This document shows, in pieces, positions 53,287 through 62,421 of a stretch of 64,000 nt of DNA. The notes beneath the pieces are model-generated. The model ran no database searches. It saw only the letters and a program-made list of their open reading frames with translations, and was not told the DNA's origin. Position numbers and translations under genes: made by a program. How positions within the stretch are numbered: position 1 is the first letter of the stretch; every line of letters starts with the position of its first letter. The DNA is from Streptomyces toyocaensis (GTDB lineage: Bacteria; Actinomycetota; Actinomycetes; Streptomycetales; Streptomycetaceae): contig NZ_JFCB01000001.1 of assembly GCF_000725125.1 (NCBI RefSeq), forward strand, positions 62,001 to 126,000, in the 5' to 3' direction.

Positions 53287-55338
53287 ATGAGTCAGCAGGG
53301 GGGAAGGTCCACCGGTCCTGAGGACGACTGGTGGAGGCAGCTGTACGACGACACCGCCGGTGACACGGGCCCCGCGCCGGCGCCCGATTCCCTGGACGAC
53401 CGTTTCGCCTCGGCGTCCGGCACCCTGAGCACGGGGCAGCCGCCCCCGGCGCCCGCGGCGAAGGTCCCCGCGCCCCGTCCGACGCCCGCATCCACCTCCC
53501 ACGCCCCGGCGGAACCCCCGCCCGCCACTCCGCCGGACCCGGTGACCTTCCCGCCGGACACCGGCCGTCCACCCGGGTCGCGGCCCTCGCCGGCCGCGGA
53601 CCAGGACGCCTCCCCGACCCCGCCACGCCCGCCGCAGCACCCGCCACCCCGCCCCGGCCAGGTCCCACCACCGCCCGCCGGACAGGACGCGCCTCTCCCC
53701 GCCAGGCCGGACGTGCCTCCGCCTCCGCCTGCCGGGCAGGTCCCGCCTCCGCCTGCCGCGTCGGGGGCACCTCCGTCCGCCGTGCCGGACGTGCCTCCGC
53801 GTCCCGGGCAGGTCCCGCCTCCGTCCGCCGGGCAGGTCCCGCCTCCGCCTGCCGCGTCGGGCGTACCTCCGTCCGCCGTGCCGCATGTGCCTCCGCGTCC
53901 CGGGCAGGATCCGCCTCCGTCCGCGGGGCAGGTCCCGCCTCCGTCCGCCGCGTCGGGCGCACCTCCGTCCGCCGTGCCGGACGTGCCTCCGCGTCCCGGG
54001 CAGGATCCGCCTCCGCCCGCGGGGCAGGTCCCGCCTCCGTCCGCGGGGCAGGTCCCGCCTCCGTCCGCCGCGTCGGGCGCACCTCCGTCCGCCGTGCCGG
54101 ACGTGCCTCCGCGTCCCGGGCAGGATTCGCCTCCGTCCGCCGGGCAGGTCCCGCCTCCGTCCGCGGGGCAGGTCCCGCCTCCGTCCGCCGTGCCGGGCGT
54201 GCCTCCGCGTCCCCGGCAGGAGCCGTCGCCCCCCTTGCCGCCCATGGCCTTCGGTACCTGGACACCCTTTCCCGCCTCGGCCCCTCCCGCCCGCACCGCC
54301 CCGGAACCCGATGCCGCCGCGGGGCCCGCCGGTCCCCGGCCTTCCCGTCCGGAACCGCCCCCGTGCCCGCCGCCGTCCCGCGGCTTCGTCGGGGCCCGGC
54401 CTCCCACGTACGACCCCGAACCCACCGCCCTCCCCGCTGCCGACCCCGACGACCTGGACGGCCTGGTGCCGGACACCGTCCTCGACGGGGCGCGGTACGG
54501 TGCCTGCACCCTGCGGGCCGCCTCCGTGCGCGGGGACTCCGCGCGGTACCGGGGAGAACCGCGACGCGACGCGCTGCTCACCGCGCGGTTCGGCACGGGA
54601 GAGCGGGCGCTGCTCCTCGTGGCGCTGGCGACCGGCGCCCGGACCGCGCCGCTGGCGCACCTGGCCGCCGCCGAGGCCTGCCGGTGGATCGGCCGGGCGG
54701 TGGGGCGCAGCCACGTCCGCCTGGTCGACGACATACGGGCCGCCCGGCGCGGCGACCTCAAGTCGGGCCTGCACCGCCTCACCGACCGCAGTCTCGGCAG
54801 GCTCCGCGCCGGGGCCGCCGAACAGGGCCTGGAGCCCGACGCCTACACGGCCACCCTGCGCTGCCTCCTCCTGCCCGCCGACCCCGAGTGCCGCACCAGG
54901 GTCTTCTTCGGCGTCGGCCCCGGCGGACTGTTCCGGCTGCGGGACGGCGCGTGGCAGGACATCGAACCGGAGGTCGCCGAGGTCAGGGGCGAACCCGTGG
55001 TCGGCTTCGGCTCACCGCCCTCCGAGACCCCCGAGGGCGACCGGCTCACCATGGACCTCGGCATCCCCACACCCCCGAGTCCGTACGAGCCCGCGCCCGA
55101 ACCACCCCGCGAGCCCTTTCGCTTCCGCACCTCCGTAGCCCGCCCGGGTGACACCCTGCTGATGTGCGGCACCGGACTCGCCGACCCGATGCACGGCGAG
55201 GACGAGTTCCGCGCCCACCTGGCCGGCCGGTGGTCCCGCCCCGAACCGCCCGGCCTCGCCGCGTTCCTGGCCGACACCCAGGTGCGGGTCAAGGGATACG
55301 CGGACGACCGCACGGCCGTCGCCGTCTGGGAGGCGTGA
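53287..55338 (+). CDS. PP2C-like phosphatase domain protein with a long proline-rich repeat
   Basis: The 683-residue protein has an acidic N-terminus, a disordered proline-rich region with a 32-residue repeat (about residues 152-312) and a C-terminal PP2C-like domain (about 400-683). That domain includes GARYGACTLRAASVRGDSAR, ALLLVALATG and ARPGDTLLMCGTGLADP. The canonical RxxNED-type metal ligands are poorly conserved (RGDSARYRGEPRRDAL), so catalytic activity is uncertain. It could be a scaffold in Ser/Thr signalling with the proline-rich region binding partners. No signal peptide is seen. Confidence 0.85.
   Translation: MSQQGGRSTGPEDDWWRQLYDDTAGDTGPAPAPDSLDDRFASASGTLSTGQPPPAPAAKVPAPRPTPASTSHAPAEPPPATPPDPVTFPPDTGRPPGSRPSPAADQDASPTPPRPPQHPPPRPGQVPPPPAGQDAPLPARPDVPPPPPAGQVPPPPAASGAPPSAVPDVPPRPGQVPPPSAGQVPPPPAASGVPPSAVPHVPPRPGQDPPPSAGQVPPPSAASGAPPSAVPDVPPRPGQDPPPPAGQVPPPSAGQVPPPSAASGAPPSAVPDVPPRPGQDSPPSAGQVPPPSAGQVPPPSAVPGVPPRPRQEPSPPLPPMAFGTWTPFPASAPPARTAPEPDAAAGPAGPRPSRPEPPPCPPPSRGFVGARPPTYDPEPTALPAADPDDLDGLVPDTVLDGARYGACTLRAASVRGDSARYRGEPRRDALLTARFGTGERALLLVALATGARTAPLAHLAAAEACRWIGRAVGRSHVRLVDDIRAARRGDLKSGLHRLTDRSLGRLRAGAAEQGLEPDAYTATLRCLLLPADPECRTRVFFGVGPGGLFRLRDGAWQDIEPEVAEVRGEPVVGFGSPPSETPEGDRLTMDLGIPTPPSPYEPAPEPPREPFRFRTSVARPGDTLLMCGTGLADPMHGEDEFRAHLAGRWSRPEPPGLAAFLADTQVRVKGYADDRTAVAVWEA
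53740..54222 (+). repeat. Tandem 96-nt (32-codon) proline-rich coding repeat
   Basis: Units begin at 53740, 53836, 53932, 54052 and 54172, so the first two steps are exactly 96 nt and the next two 120 nt (96 plus a duplicated 24-nt AGQVPPPS block). The core reads SAVPDVPPRPGQ. The near-identity of units, including at the nucleotide level, points to recent slippage or recombination. Confidence 0.93.
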
Positions 55339-55405
55339 GCGCTCCCGGTGTGAATTCATGGAACCCGTCAGGCATCTTCGACTCCGGAGGGGCAGACGGG
55401 ACACC

Positions 55406-57148
55406 ATGGCCAGACAGAACGTCGCGGAACAGTTCGTCGACATCCTCACCCGTGCGGGAGTCAAACGCCTCTACGGCGTCGTCGGCGACAGCCTCAACCC
55501 CGTCGTCGACGCCGTGCGCCGCAACCCCGCCATCGACTGGATCCACGTCCGGCACGAGGAGACCGCGGCCTTCGCCGCCGGCGCGGAGGCCCAGATCACC
55601 GGCAGACTGGGCGCCTGTGCCGGTTCCTGCGGTCCCGGCAACCTCCACCTCATCAACGGGCTGTACGACGCCCACCGCTCCATGGCCCCGGTCCTCGCCC
55701 TCGCCTCCCACATCCCGTCCAGCGAGATCGGCCTCGGGTACTTCCAGGAGACCCATCCCGAGCAGCTGTTCCGTGAGTGCAGCCACTACAGCGAGATGAT
55801 CTCCAGCCCGCAGCAGATGCCCCGGCTGCTGCAGACCGCCATCCAGCACGCGGTCGGCCGCTCGGGCGTCAGCGTCGTCACCCTCCCGGGTGACATCGCC
55901 GACCACGCCGCGCCCGAGAAGCCCCTCCAGACCGCCCTCGTCACCTCCCGGCCGACCGTCCGCCCCGGCGACGCCGAGATCGACCGGCTCGTGGACATGA
56001 TCGACGAGGCCGAGAAGGTCACCTTGTTCTGCGGCGCCGGAACCAAGGGCGCGCACGCCGAGGTCATGGAGTTCGCCCAGAAGATCAAGTCCCCGGTCGG
56101 GCACGCCCTGCGCGGCAAGGAGTGGATCCAGTACGACAATCCGTACGACGTCGGCATGAGCGGACTGCTCGGCTACGGCGCCGCCTACGAGGCGACCCAC
56201 GAGTGCGATCTGCTGATCCTGCTCGGCACCGACTTCCCGTACAACGCCTTCCTCCCCGACGACGTGCGGATCGTCCAGGTCGACGTGCGGCCCGAGAACC
56301 TCGGCCGGCGCTCCAAGCTGGACCTCGCGGTGTGGGGCGACGTGAAGGAGACCCTGCGCTGCCTGACGCCCCGCGTCCGCACCAAGGACAACCGGAAGTT
56401 CCTCGACCGGATGCTGAAGAAGCACGCGGACGCACTGGAGGGGGTGGTGAAGGCATACACGCGGAAGGTGGAGAAGCACGTACCCGTCCACCCCGAGTAC
56501 GTGGCGTCCGTCCTGGACGAACTGGCCGACGACGACGCGGTGTTCACCGTCGACACCGGCATGTGCAACGTCTGGGCGGCCCGCTACGTCTCGCCCAACG
56601 GCCGCCGCCGGGTGATCGGTTCCTTCTCCCACGGCTCGATGGCCAACGCGTTGCCGATGGCGATCGGGGCGCAGTTCACCGACCGGGGCCGGCAGGTCGT
56701 GTCGATGTCCGGCGACGGCGGCTTCACCATGATGATGGGGGACTTCCTCACCCTCGTGCAGTACGACCTGCCCGTGAAGGTGGTCCTCTTCAACAACTCC
56801 TCGCTGAGCATGGTGGAGCTGGAGATGCTGGTCGCCGGTCTGCCCTCGCACGGCACGGCCATGAAGAACCCCGACTTCGCCGCCGTCGCCCGGGCGTGCG
56901 GCGCCCACGGGGTGCGGGTGGAGAAGCCGAAGGACCTCGCCGGGGCGCTGAAGTCCGCGTTCAGGCACAAGGGCCCGGCCCTGGTCGACGTCGTCACCGA
57001 CCCCAACGCGCTCTCGATCCCGCCGAAGATCAGCAAGGAGATGGTGACCGGATTCGCCCTGTCCGCCTCCAAGATGGTGCTGGACGGCGGGGTCGGCCGG
57101 ATGCTGCAGATGGCCCGGTCCAACCTGCGCAACGTGCCCCGGCCGTGA
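55406..57148 (+). CDS. poxB: Thiamine-diphosphate-dependent pyruvate oxidase/dehydrogenase
   Basis: The 580-residue protein has the three-domain ThDP enzyme layout. The conserved Glu that activates ThDP lies in IHVRHEETAAF (about 50). A central FAD/Rossmann-like domain follows. The C-terminal ThDP motif is GDGGFTMMMGDFLTL...NNSSLSM. It is closest to PoxB, which decarboxylates pyruvate to acetate with quinone reduction. The C-terminal membrane-binding helix of E. coli PoxB cannot be confirmed. The ATG at 55406 has GACGGGA upstream; an in-frame ATG at 55358 is possible. It is convergent with the HTH protein gene. Confidence 0.9.
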   Translation: MARQNVAEQFVDILTRAGVKRLYGVVGDSLNPVVDAVRRNPAIDWIHVRHEETAAFAAGAEAQITGRLGACAGSCGPGNLHLINGLYDAHRSMAPVLALASHIPSSEIGLGYFQETHPEQLFRECSHYSEMISSPQQMPRLLQTAIQHAVGRSGVSVVTLPGDIADHAAPEKPLQTALVTSRPTVRPGDAEIDRLVDMIDEAEKVTLFCGAGTKGAHAEVMEFAQKIKSPVGHALRGKEWIQYDNPYDVGMSGLLGYGAAYEATHECDLLILLGTDFPYNAFLPDDVRIVQVDVRPENLGRRSKLDLAVWGDVKETLRCLTPRVRTKDNRKFLDRMLKKHADALEGVVKAYTRKVEKHVPVHPEYVASVLDELADDDAVFTVDTGMCNVWAARYVSPNGRRRVIGSFSHGSMANALPMAIGAQFTDRGRQVVSMSGDGGFTMMMGDFLTLVQYDLPVKVVLFNNSSLSMVELEMLVAGLPSHGTAMKNPDFAAVARACGAHGVRVEKPKDLAGALKSAFRHKGPALVDVVTDPNALSIPPKISKEMVTGFALSASKMVLDGGVGRMLQMARSNLRNVPRP

Positions 57149-57154
57149 GGGCGT

Positions 57155-58588
57155 TCACTCCGCGTGCGGCCGCCAGTCGCGTACGGAGGTGTCGTAGGCG
57201 TAGCGGGGCAGCTCCTCGACACCGCTGGTGCGGAACGGGCGGCCGTGGTCGTCGACGCGGACCGTGCCGGTGCGGCCCTGCGAGGACCAGTCCAGCTCCA
57301 GGTACCAGCTGCAGTCGCAGGCACCGGTCCGGGCGGTGACCGCCAGCACCTCCGGGTCGGTCGCGGAGACCCGGTAGGGCATCCGCACGGCCGGGATCGG
57401 CGTGCCGGCGTCGTTCCCGGCCACGGCGCGGGCGATGGGCCGGTCCTTGTCCAGGTCCACGTCGAAGTACCGCGGGGTGAGCGCGCCGCCGCAGCCCTCG
57501 TCCATGGCGTACACGTTGCCCGGGGCGGGTGCGGCGCGGCCGGTCACCCGGACCCGGAGCGCGGTGAGGACGACGGCCGTGTCGGACGTCCCCTGCACCG
57601 AGAGCTCCACCCTCGTCTCGCCGCCGTGCACGGCCGACTGCGCCTCCGCCCACGTCCTGGCGTCCTGCGGGGCCGGGGGCGGCGGGACCTGTCTCGGCGG
57701 CCTGGCGACGACGTAGTCGTGCCCGCACCCGTACGCCCACACGTGGGAGTCGGCCGACCAGGTGAGCGGCGGGGGCCCGCCGGACACGGCCGGCTCCGGC
57801 GGGGCGGTGGTGCCGCGCGGCGACCCCGGGGCCCCGGGACGCCTCTCCGGTGCCGCGCTGCCGGTGCCGGAAGCGGTGGCGGAGGGCGTGGGCGGGGAGC
57901 TACGGCTGTGGGGCTTCGCAGCGGTCCCGGCCGGCGCGGACGTACGCGGCGGCGCGCCGGAGTTCTCCCGCCCTCCGGACGGCCGCCGGTCGTCCGGCAG
58001 CGCGGACAGGCTCCCCACGGTCGCGAGCAACGCGCACACGGCGGCCACGGCGACGCCAACCCGTTCACGCCGCCGGTACCAGGGCCGTCGCCCGCCGGCT
58101 TCCGCCGCCCGGGTCCCGCCCACGGCACCACCTTCCGCCACGGGTCCCCCCTGGGGCGCCGATTCCCCGGCCCCCGCACCGGCGCGCCCGGCGTCCGACG
58201 CACCAACGGCAACGTCGCTCGACCACGCCGGCATGCTGCGGGGACCGGCGGCCGGGCCGGGGCCGGGCACCGGGCCTGTGGGTGCTCCCCCTGCTGCCCC
58301 CGCCGAGCCGCCGTCCGGCCCCCGCGGGTGACGGCGTGCCTCCGCGGCACGGAGCCAGCGGCGGTGGAGCTCCACGCGTTCCGTGCCCGACGCACCGCAG
58401 AGCGCGGCGAACCGTTCCACGGGGGCGAAGTCGACGGGAACCGCCTCGCCGGCGCAGTAGCGGTGCAGCGTCGAGGTGTTCATGTTCAGGCGACGGGCCA
58501 GCGAGCCGTAACTGCGGTCCGTGCGTTCCTTCAGCTCCCGCAGCAGCGCCGCGAACTCCGCCACCTCGTCCTGTGCCGACACCGACAC
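57155..58588 (-). CDS. XRE-type HTH protein with single TM helix and extracytoplasmic domain
   Basis: The 477-residue protein starts with a cro/C1-type helix-turn-helix (ELKERTDRSYGSLARRLNMN through TSTLHRYCAG, about 17-47). A Gly/Pro/Ala-rich linker leads to one TM helix (VGVAVAAVCALLATVGSLSAL, about 185) and a C-terminal domain with four cysteines (CGHD, DEGCG, TGACDCSWYLELDW) that could form disulfides outside. GTGs at 58588 and 58582 are both possible starts. The layout resembles Streptomyces DNA-binding membrane proteins with an outside sensor. It is divergent from a secreted-protein gene it might regulate. Confidence 0.85.
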   Translation of the reverse strand: MSVSAQDEVAEFAALLRELKERTDRSYGSLARRLNMNTSTLHRYCAGEAVPVDFAPVERFAALCGASGTERVELHRRWLRAAEARRHPRGPDGGSAGAAGGAPTGPVPGPGPAAGPRSMPAWSSDVAVGASDAGRAGAGAGESAPQGGPVAEGGAVGGTRAAEAGGRRPWYRRRERVGVAVAAVCALLATVGSLSALPDDRRPSGGRENSGAPPRTSAPAGTAAKPHSRSSPPTPSATASGTGSAAPERRPGAPGSPRGTTAPPEPAVSGGPPPLTWSADSHVWAYGCGHDYVVARPPRQVPPPPAPQDARTWAEAQSAVHGGETRVELSVQGTSDTAVVLTALRVRVTGRAAPAPGNVYAMDEGCGGALTPRYFDVDLDKDRPIARAVAGNDAGTPIPAVRMPYRVSATDPEVLAVTARTGACDCSWYLELDWSSQGRTGTVRVDDHGRPFRTSGVEELPRYAYDTSVRDWRPHAE

Positions 58589-58834
58589 GTCACCCCGCAC
58601 TCGCTCCGACCCCGGCCGGGCCCTGGTACGGCATCCCAGGCACCCCATGTACCTGCACGTCGGACGGGCTGGGACGGTTCCATGCCGGTGGATACGGCGG
58701 CGACGCTTGCGCCCGCCTCCCGGGGCGGCCGATGCTCTCGGTACGCACCGAGCCGACGGTCGCCGGAGGACCGGCCCGGTCGTCACGGCGTACTGCCTCA
58801 CCCTTCCATCCCGCACACCTCACGGGGGACATCC

Positions 58835-59455
58835 ATGCCCATGCGCACCCGGGCCGCCGCACTCGCCACGCTCACCGTCGCCGCGCTCGCGGCCGGCACG
58901 GCGCTCACCGCACCGGCCGGCGCCGCTCCGAAGAAGGCCGCCTCACCCGCGTTCCTCACCGCCTCCGAGCTGCCGCCGCACCCGTCGTCCGGCTGGACCG
59001 CGGGTCCGGTCACCGACGGCTTCCCGGTGGAGCTCGCGTACTGCCTGGGCGAGGGCGTACCGGCCTACGACTACCGGCACCGCGTCTTCCACACCGACCT
59101 GGACACGGGCGCCGTCCAGGTCACCGTGGTCACCGGCTCCGCCGCCAAGGGCAAGGCGCTGGCCGCCCTGCTCGACAAGGAGATCCGTTCCTGCGCGGAC
59201 CGGATCGAGCTGTCCGACCCGGAGACCGAGGCGGAGGGCCGGTACTACGGCACCCTGCCGGTCGAGGAGGGAGCGACGGTGCGCGGGCTGCACACGGAGA
59301 CCTCCTGGGGCGCCACGGACATCCACCTGCTGTCCGTGGGACGGGACGGCAGGACCGTGACCGTCGTCGGGTGGGGGCAGATGGGCGACTTCGGTGACGC
59401 CCCGGTCGCCGCCTTCAAGAAGACGACGAAGAAGGCCGTCGCCAAGCTCTACTGA
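58835..59455 (+). CDS. Secreted protein of unknown function (sensor/DUF-like)
   Basis: The 206-residue protein has a clear signal peptide (ALATLTVAALAAGTALTAPAGAA) and a mature domain with LTASELPPHPSSGWTAGPVT. That segment resembles the extracellular part of small actinobacterial secreted proteins that start LLTADDLP. Two cysteines (YCLG, SCAD) may form a disulfide. GGGGGACATCC precedes the ATG. It is divergent from the HTH-TM protein gene. Function unknown. Confidence 0.85.
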   Translation: MPMRTRAAALATLTVAALAAGTALTAPAGAAPKKAASPAFLTASELPPHPSSGWTAGPVTDGFPVELAYCLGEGVPAYDYRHRVFHTDLDTGAVQVTVVTGSAAKGKALAALLDKEIRSCADRIELSDPETEAEGRYYGTLPVEEGATVRGLHTETSWGATDIHLLSVGRDGRTVTVVGWGQMGDFGDAPVAAFKKTTKKAVAKLY

Positions 59456-59676
59456 ACCCCACGGCCCCACCGCACCACGGCCATCACGGAGCCGGGGTCG
59501 TCCTCTCGCCACGGGGGTCGGGAGGACGGCCCCGCGCGCATGCGTGGCCACTGCACTTCGGCCAACAACCGGCCGTCGACGCCGTCACATGACTGCCTGG
59601 TGGGTGACGGGGCAATGATTCCCGTGAACGCGTTCGAGCAGCGGGGGGAATCGACATCGGCACGCGGGCGGGGGCC

Positions 59677-60078
59677 ATGAGGAGTCAGGCTTCGGCGGAT
59701 CGGCTGAGGCGCACACTGGGGCGGGCGGATCTGAGAGCGGTGCCCGAGTCCCGCAGGGCGGTGCGTGAGCTGCTCACGCACTGGGGCACACCGGAACAGT
59801 CAGCGGTCGCGGAACTGCTCACCAGCGAACTCGTCACCAACGCGCTCGTCCACACCGACGACGAGGCGGTGCTGACGGCCACCGTGGGGCCGCGTGGACT
59901 GCGGGTGGAGGTGCGGGACTTCGTCTCCCGCGAGCCCCGGCCGCGGCTGCCGTGCACCGACGACGGCACGCACGGCAGGGGCCTGGTGCTGGTCGAGGCC
60001 CTCGCCGACGAGTGGGGGGTCAGCACGCACGAGGTGGGCAAGTCCGTCTGGTTCGAACTCGGCGCGGACGCCGCCTGA
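59677..60078 (+). CDS. RsbW-like ATP-binding (HATPase_c) regulatory protein
   Basis: The 133-residue single-domain protein has the GHKL motifs: N-box ELLTSELVTNALVH (about 46-59), G1-like EVRDFVSREPRP (degenerate) and G2 HGRGLVLVEALADEWGV. Such Streptomyces proteins act as anti-sigma or accessory kinases in partner switching or in conservon-like systems. No anti-anti-sigma gene adjoins. Its C-terminal sequence resembles the fragment at 23725-23826. Confidence 0.92.
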   Translation: MRSQASADRLRRTLGRADLRAVPESRRAVRELLTHWGTPEQSAVAELLTSELVTNALVHTDDEAVLTATVGPRGLRVEVRDFVSREPRPRLPCTDDGTHGRGLVLVEALADEWGVSTHEVGKSVWFELGADAA

Positions 60079-60122
60079 CGGCGCCGGCCACGCGGCGGGC
60101 CGAACGGCGGCCCGCATGGCCG

Positions 60123-60150
60123 CGGGGGCGGCCCGTGCGGGCCGCCCCCG
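60123..60150. terminator. 12-bp GC hairpin between convergent genes
   Basis: The perfect arms CGGGGGCGGCCC and GGGCCGCCCCCG flank a GTGC loop, 45 nt after the RsbW-like stop and 25 nt before the DUF2637 stop. It is a likely bidirectional terminator. Confidence 0.9.
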
Positions 60151-60177
60151 TCGTCCGTCGTCCGTCGTCCGTCGTCA
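60151..60177. repeat. Tandem 7-bp repeat TCGTCCG
   Basis: TCGTCCG is repeated three times plus a partial copy directly beside the 60123-60150 hairpin. It runs up to the DUF2637 stop codon. Such slippage-prone heptamers vary between strains. Confidence 0.85.
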
Positions 60178-61221
60178 GCCGAACTGCTGCTCCAGGTCCT
60201 TGAGCTTGCGCTCCAGGGAGTCCAGGCGCGGCAGGGCCTGGGTGTCGTCCTCGGCGGTGAGGTCGACGGTCTGCGGGTCAGCGCCGCCGGAACGCACCGG
60301 CTGCAGGGAGGGGCGCGCACGCACGGGCAGGGCCTCCGGCGCCGGTATGGCAGGCTCCGCGGAGACCATGTCGGAGTCGCGCTCCACGGTGGCCGTCTCC
60401 AGCTCGCGCCCGCCGTCCCGGCCGACGAAACCCCGGTGGCCGCGGCTGATCGCCTTCAGCCGGGCCCGCTCCATCCGCTGCTGGTCCCGCCGGCGCTGCT
60501 TGGCCTGGTCCTTGCGGATCTTGTCCTCGCGCACCTCCTCGACCGCTTCGTCGAGGCTGCGGACGCCCTCCAGCAGCATCAGCGACCAGGCACTGTAGGT
60601 CTCCCGGGGGGCGCGCAGCCAGCGCACGATACGGATCTGCGGGAGCGGACGCGGGACCAGGCCCTGTTCGCGCAGGGCGGCCCGGCGGGTCTGCTTCAGC
60701 GCGCGGTCGAACAGGACCGCCGCCGACAGGGACATGCCCGCGAAGAAGTGCGGGGCGCCCGCGTGGCCGATGCCCCGGGGAGCGTGGACCCAGTTGAACC
60801 AGGCCGCGGCGAAGGCGAACGTCCATACGAGTATCCGCGAGCCGAGTGCCGCGTCACCGTGGCTGGCCTCGCGCACGGCGAGCACCGAGCAGAACATCGC
60901 CGCGCCGTCCAGGCCGAACGGGACGAGGTACTGCCAGCCGCCGGAGAGGCCGAGGTTCTGTTCGCCGAAGCCGACAAGGCCGTGGAAGGAGAGTGCGGCG
61001 GCCACCGCCGCACAGCAGAACAGCAGGACGTAGGAGACGGTGCCGTAGACGGCCTCCTTGCGCCGACGGCGCTCCTCGCTGCGCTCCCAGGAGTCGTCCG
61101 CGCGCGTGTCCTTGACCGAGGAGCGCTTCCCGCGCGCCAGCACCGCCACCGCCGCCAGCATGCCCAGGAGCAGCACGGCGCCCGGAAGCAGCCAGTTCAG
61201 CGATATGTCGGTCAGTCTCAT
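60175..61221 (-). CDS. DUF2637 membrane protein with coiled-coil tail
   Basis: The 348-residue protein has four hydrophobic segments (WLLPGAVLLLGMLAAVAVLA, VLLFCCAAVAAALSFHGLVG, PFGLDGAAMFCSVLAVREAS, VWTFAFAAAWFNWVHAP). DUF2637-type motifs are GLDGAAM and FNWVHAP. A long basic cytosolic tail rich in charged repeats (DKIRKDQAKQRRRDQQRMER) ends in a coiled coil (LDSLERKLKDLEQQFG). DUF2637 proteins occur near Streptomyces plasmid-transfer (SpdB-like) and chromosomal loci; the role here is unknown. Confidence 0.88.
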   Translation of the reverse strand: MRLTDISLNWLLPGAVLLLGMLAAVAVLARGKRSSVKDTRADDSWERSEERRRRKEAVYGTVSYVLLFCCAAVAAALSFHGLVGFGEQNLGLSGGWQYLVPFGLDGAAMFCSVLAVREASHGDAALGSRILVWTFAFAAAWFNWVHAPRGIGHAGAPHFFAGMSLSAAVLFDRALKQTRRAALREQGLVPRPLPQIRIVRWLRAPRETYSAWSLMLLEGVRSLDEAVEEVREDKIRKDQAKQRRRDQQRMERARLKAISRGHRGFVGRDGGRELETATVERDSDMVSAEPAIPAPEALPVRARPSLQPVRSGGADPQTVDLTAEDDTQALPRLDSLERKLKDLEQQFG

Positions 61222-61524
61222 CTAGGGGTCCCTTGCATTGGGATAGGGCGTAACGCCCGCCATAGTGGCCCAATCCCAGCAGCCCTCAGGGGGTTTCGGG
61301 GCAAGAGGCCGCCAAGGAAGTGCGAGGGGGGTGCACAGGGCGGCTTTCTGCTCGAACTGCCGCGTGAGGGGCGGGAGTTGAGTTCGAATAAGATTACCCG
61401 TACGGGTGGTTCCGCGGAAAGTTCCCGCGGCGGGTGAGGACATTGTGAAGCAGTCGTGACCTCTGCGGCGTGCCGACCGGATGATCTTACGTCCCCGCAC
61501 GGGGTGCCGGTGTCCGACGTGACG
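61222..61524. other. 303-nt region upstream of the DUF2637 gene
   Basis: No ORF is supported. It holds the 12-bp palindrome ACCCGTACGGGT (61396-61407) and two CCGCGG elements nearby (61412-61430). It also holds GGGCG-tta-CGCCC close to the DUF2637 start. These are candidate operators for the minus-strand gene. Confidence 0.5.
61396..61407. promoter_or_regulatory. 12-bp palindrome ACCCGTACGGGT
   Basis: A perfect palindrome lies about 175 nt upstream of the DUF2637 start and 118 nt beyond the FhuF-like stop. The surrounding DNA is locally AT-rich (aataagatt). It is operator-like, with no known regulator. Confidence 0.4.
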
Positions 61525-62382
61525 TCAACTCGCCTGCGCGGCCACGGCGGTGGCGCGTGCGGTGACGGAGTCCCTGGCGCAGGCGCGGGGGCAGGTGGCG
61601 CACATGTCCGCGGGTCGCAGTGTGTAGAACATGCAGCAGCTCACCCGGTCCCGGGTCGCGCGCTCCGCCGCCCCGCCGGGTCCGGCGGGGCGGAAGGCGG
61701 CGGCGCCGACGTACGGCCCGGTCGCGCCCGGCAGCAGCAGTTCCAGCTCGCGCATCGCCCGCTCCTCCTCGCCGAGCAGTTGGGCGACGTACCACAGGCT
61801 CTCGACGATCTCGTCGGTCGCCATGGCCCACAGGGCGCGGCCGCGTCGCCGCATCCGGGGGCCGAAACCGGCCAGGACGGGTTCGAGGTGCTGGGCGACC
61901 GCGGCGCGCACCTCCGCCCGCAGCGCCTCCTCGTCGGGCACCACCCGGGCGCCCGGCAGCACGGCGGCCGGGTCGTCGGGCAGGCAGGCGAAACCCTCCG
62001 GCCGTACGGCCATGCGGCCCACGGCGAGACCGGGCGCGGTGCGGTCGAACGAGACATGCGTCACGGGGTAGCGCGGCACCCTGCGGTGCAGGAACCACGG
62101 GACGGTGATCAGCAGGCAGGCGGGCCACGCGTAGCGGTGCAGGCCGAAGCTCGCGATCACGTCCGGGCGGCCCTGCCGGCCGTAGTCCCGCAGTACCTGG
62201 GTCTCGTCCCAGGCCAGGAAGGCGTCCAGGCCGGTCCCCGCCTCGGCGAGCTCGGAGGCGGTGACCCAGCCGCCGCCCCGGGGGGCCTCCTCGCCGGTGG
62301 CGAGCTCGGTGACGGCCAGCGCGGGAAAGGCCTCCGCCAGACGGGCGTACGCGTCCGCGACGGCCGAACCGGGCACAGGCAT
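61525..62382 (-). CDS. FhuF-type ferric-siderophore reductase ((2Fe-2S) protein)
   Basis: The 285-residue protein ends with the FhuF [2Fe-2S] motif: CC, then ten residues, then CxxC (RVSCCMFYTLRPADMCATCP). FhuF proteins reduce ferric siderophores to release iron in the cytosol. I start at the ATG at 62382 (MPVPGSAVADAYARL); an ATG at 62394 is equally possible. The frame also continues upstream through the operator, which is not a credible start. An iron box at 62422-62439 lies 28-40 nt upstream, so the gene should be repressed when iron is plentiful. Confidence 0.93.
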   Translation of the reverse strand: MPVPGSAVADAYARLAEAFPALAVTELATGEEAPRGGGWVTASELAEAGTGLDAFLAWDETQVLRDYGRQGRPDVIASFGLHRYAWPACLLITVPWFLHRRVPRYPVTHVSFDRTAPGLAVGRMAVRPEGFACLPDDPAAVLPGARVVPDEEALRAEVRAAVAQHLEPVLAGFGPRMRRRGRALWAMATDEIVESLWYVAQLLGEEERAMRELELLLPGATGPYVGAAAFRPAGPGGAAERATRDRVSCCMFYTLRPADMCATCPRACARDSVTARATAVAAQAS

Positions 62383-62421
62383 GGGACCACCCATTCGCTT
62401 CTCGTGGATCCGAGCAATAAA

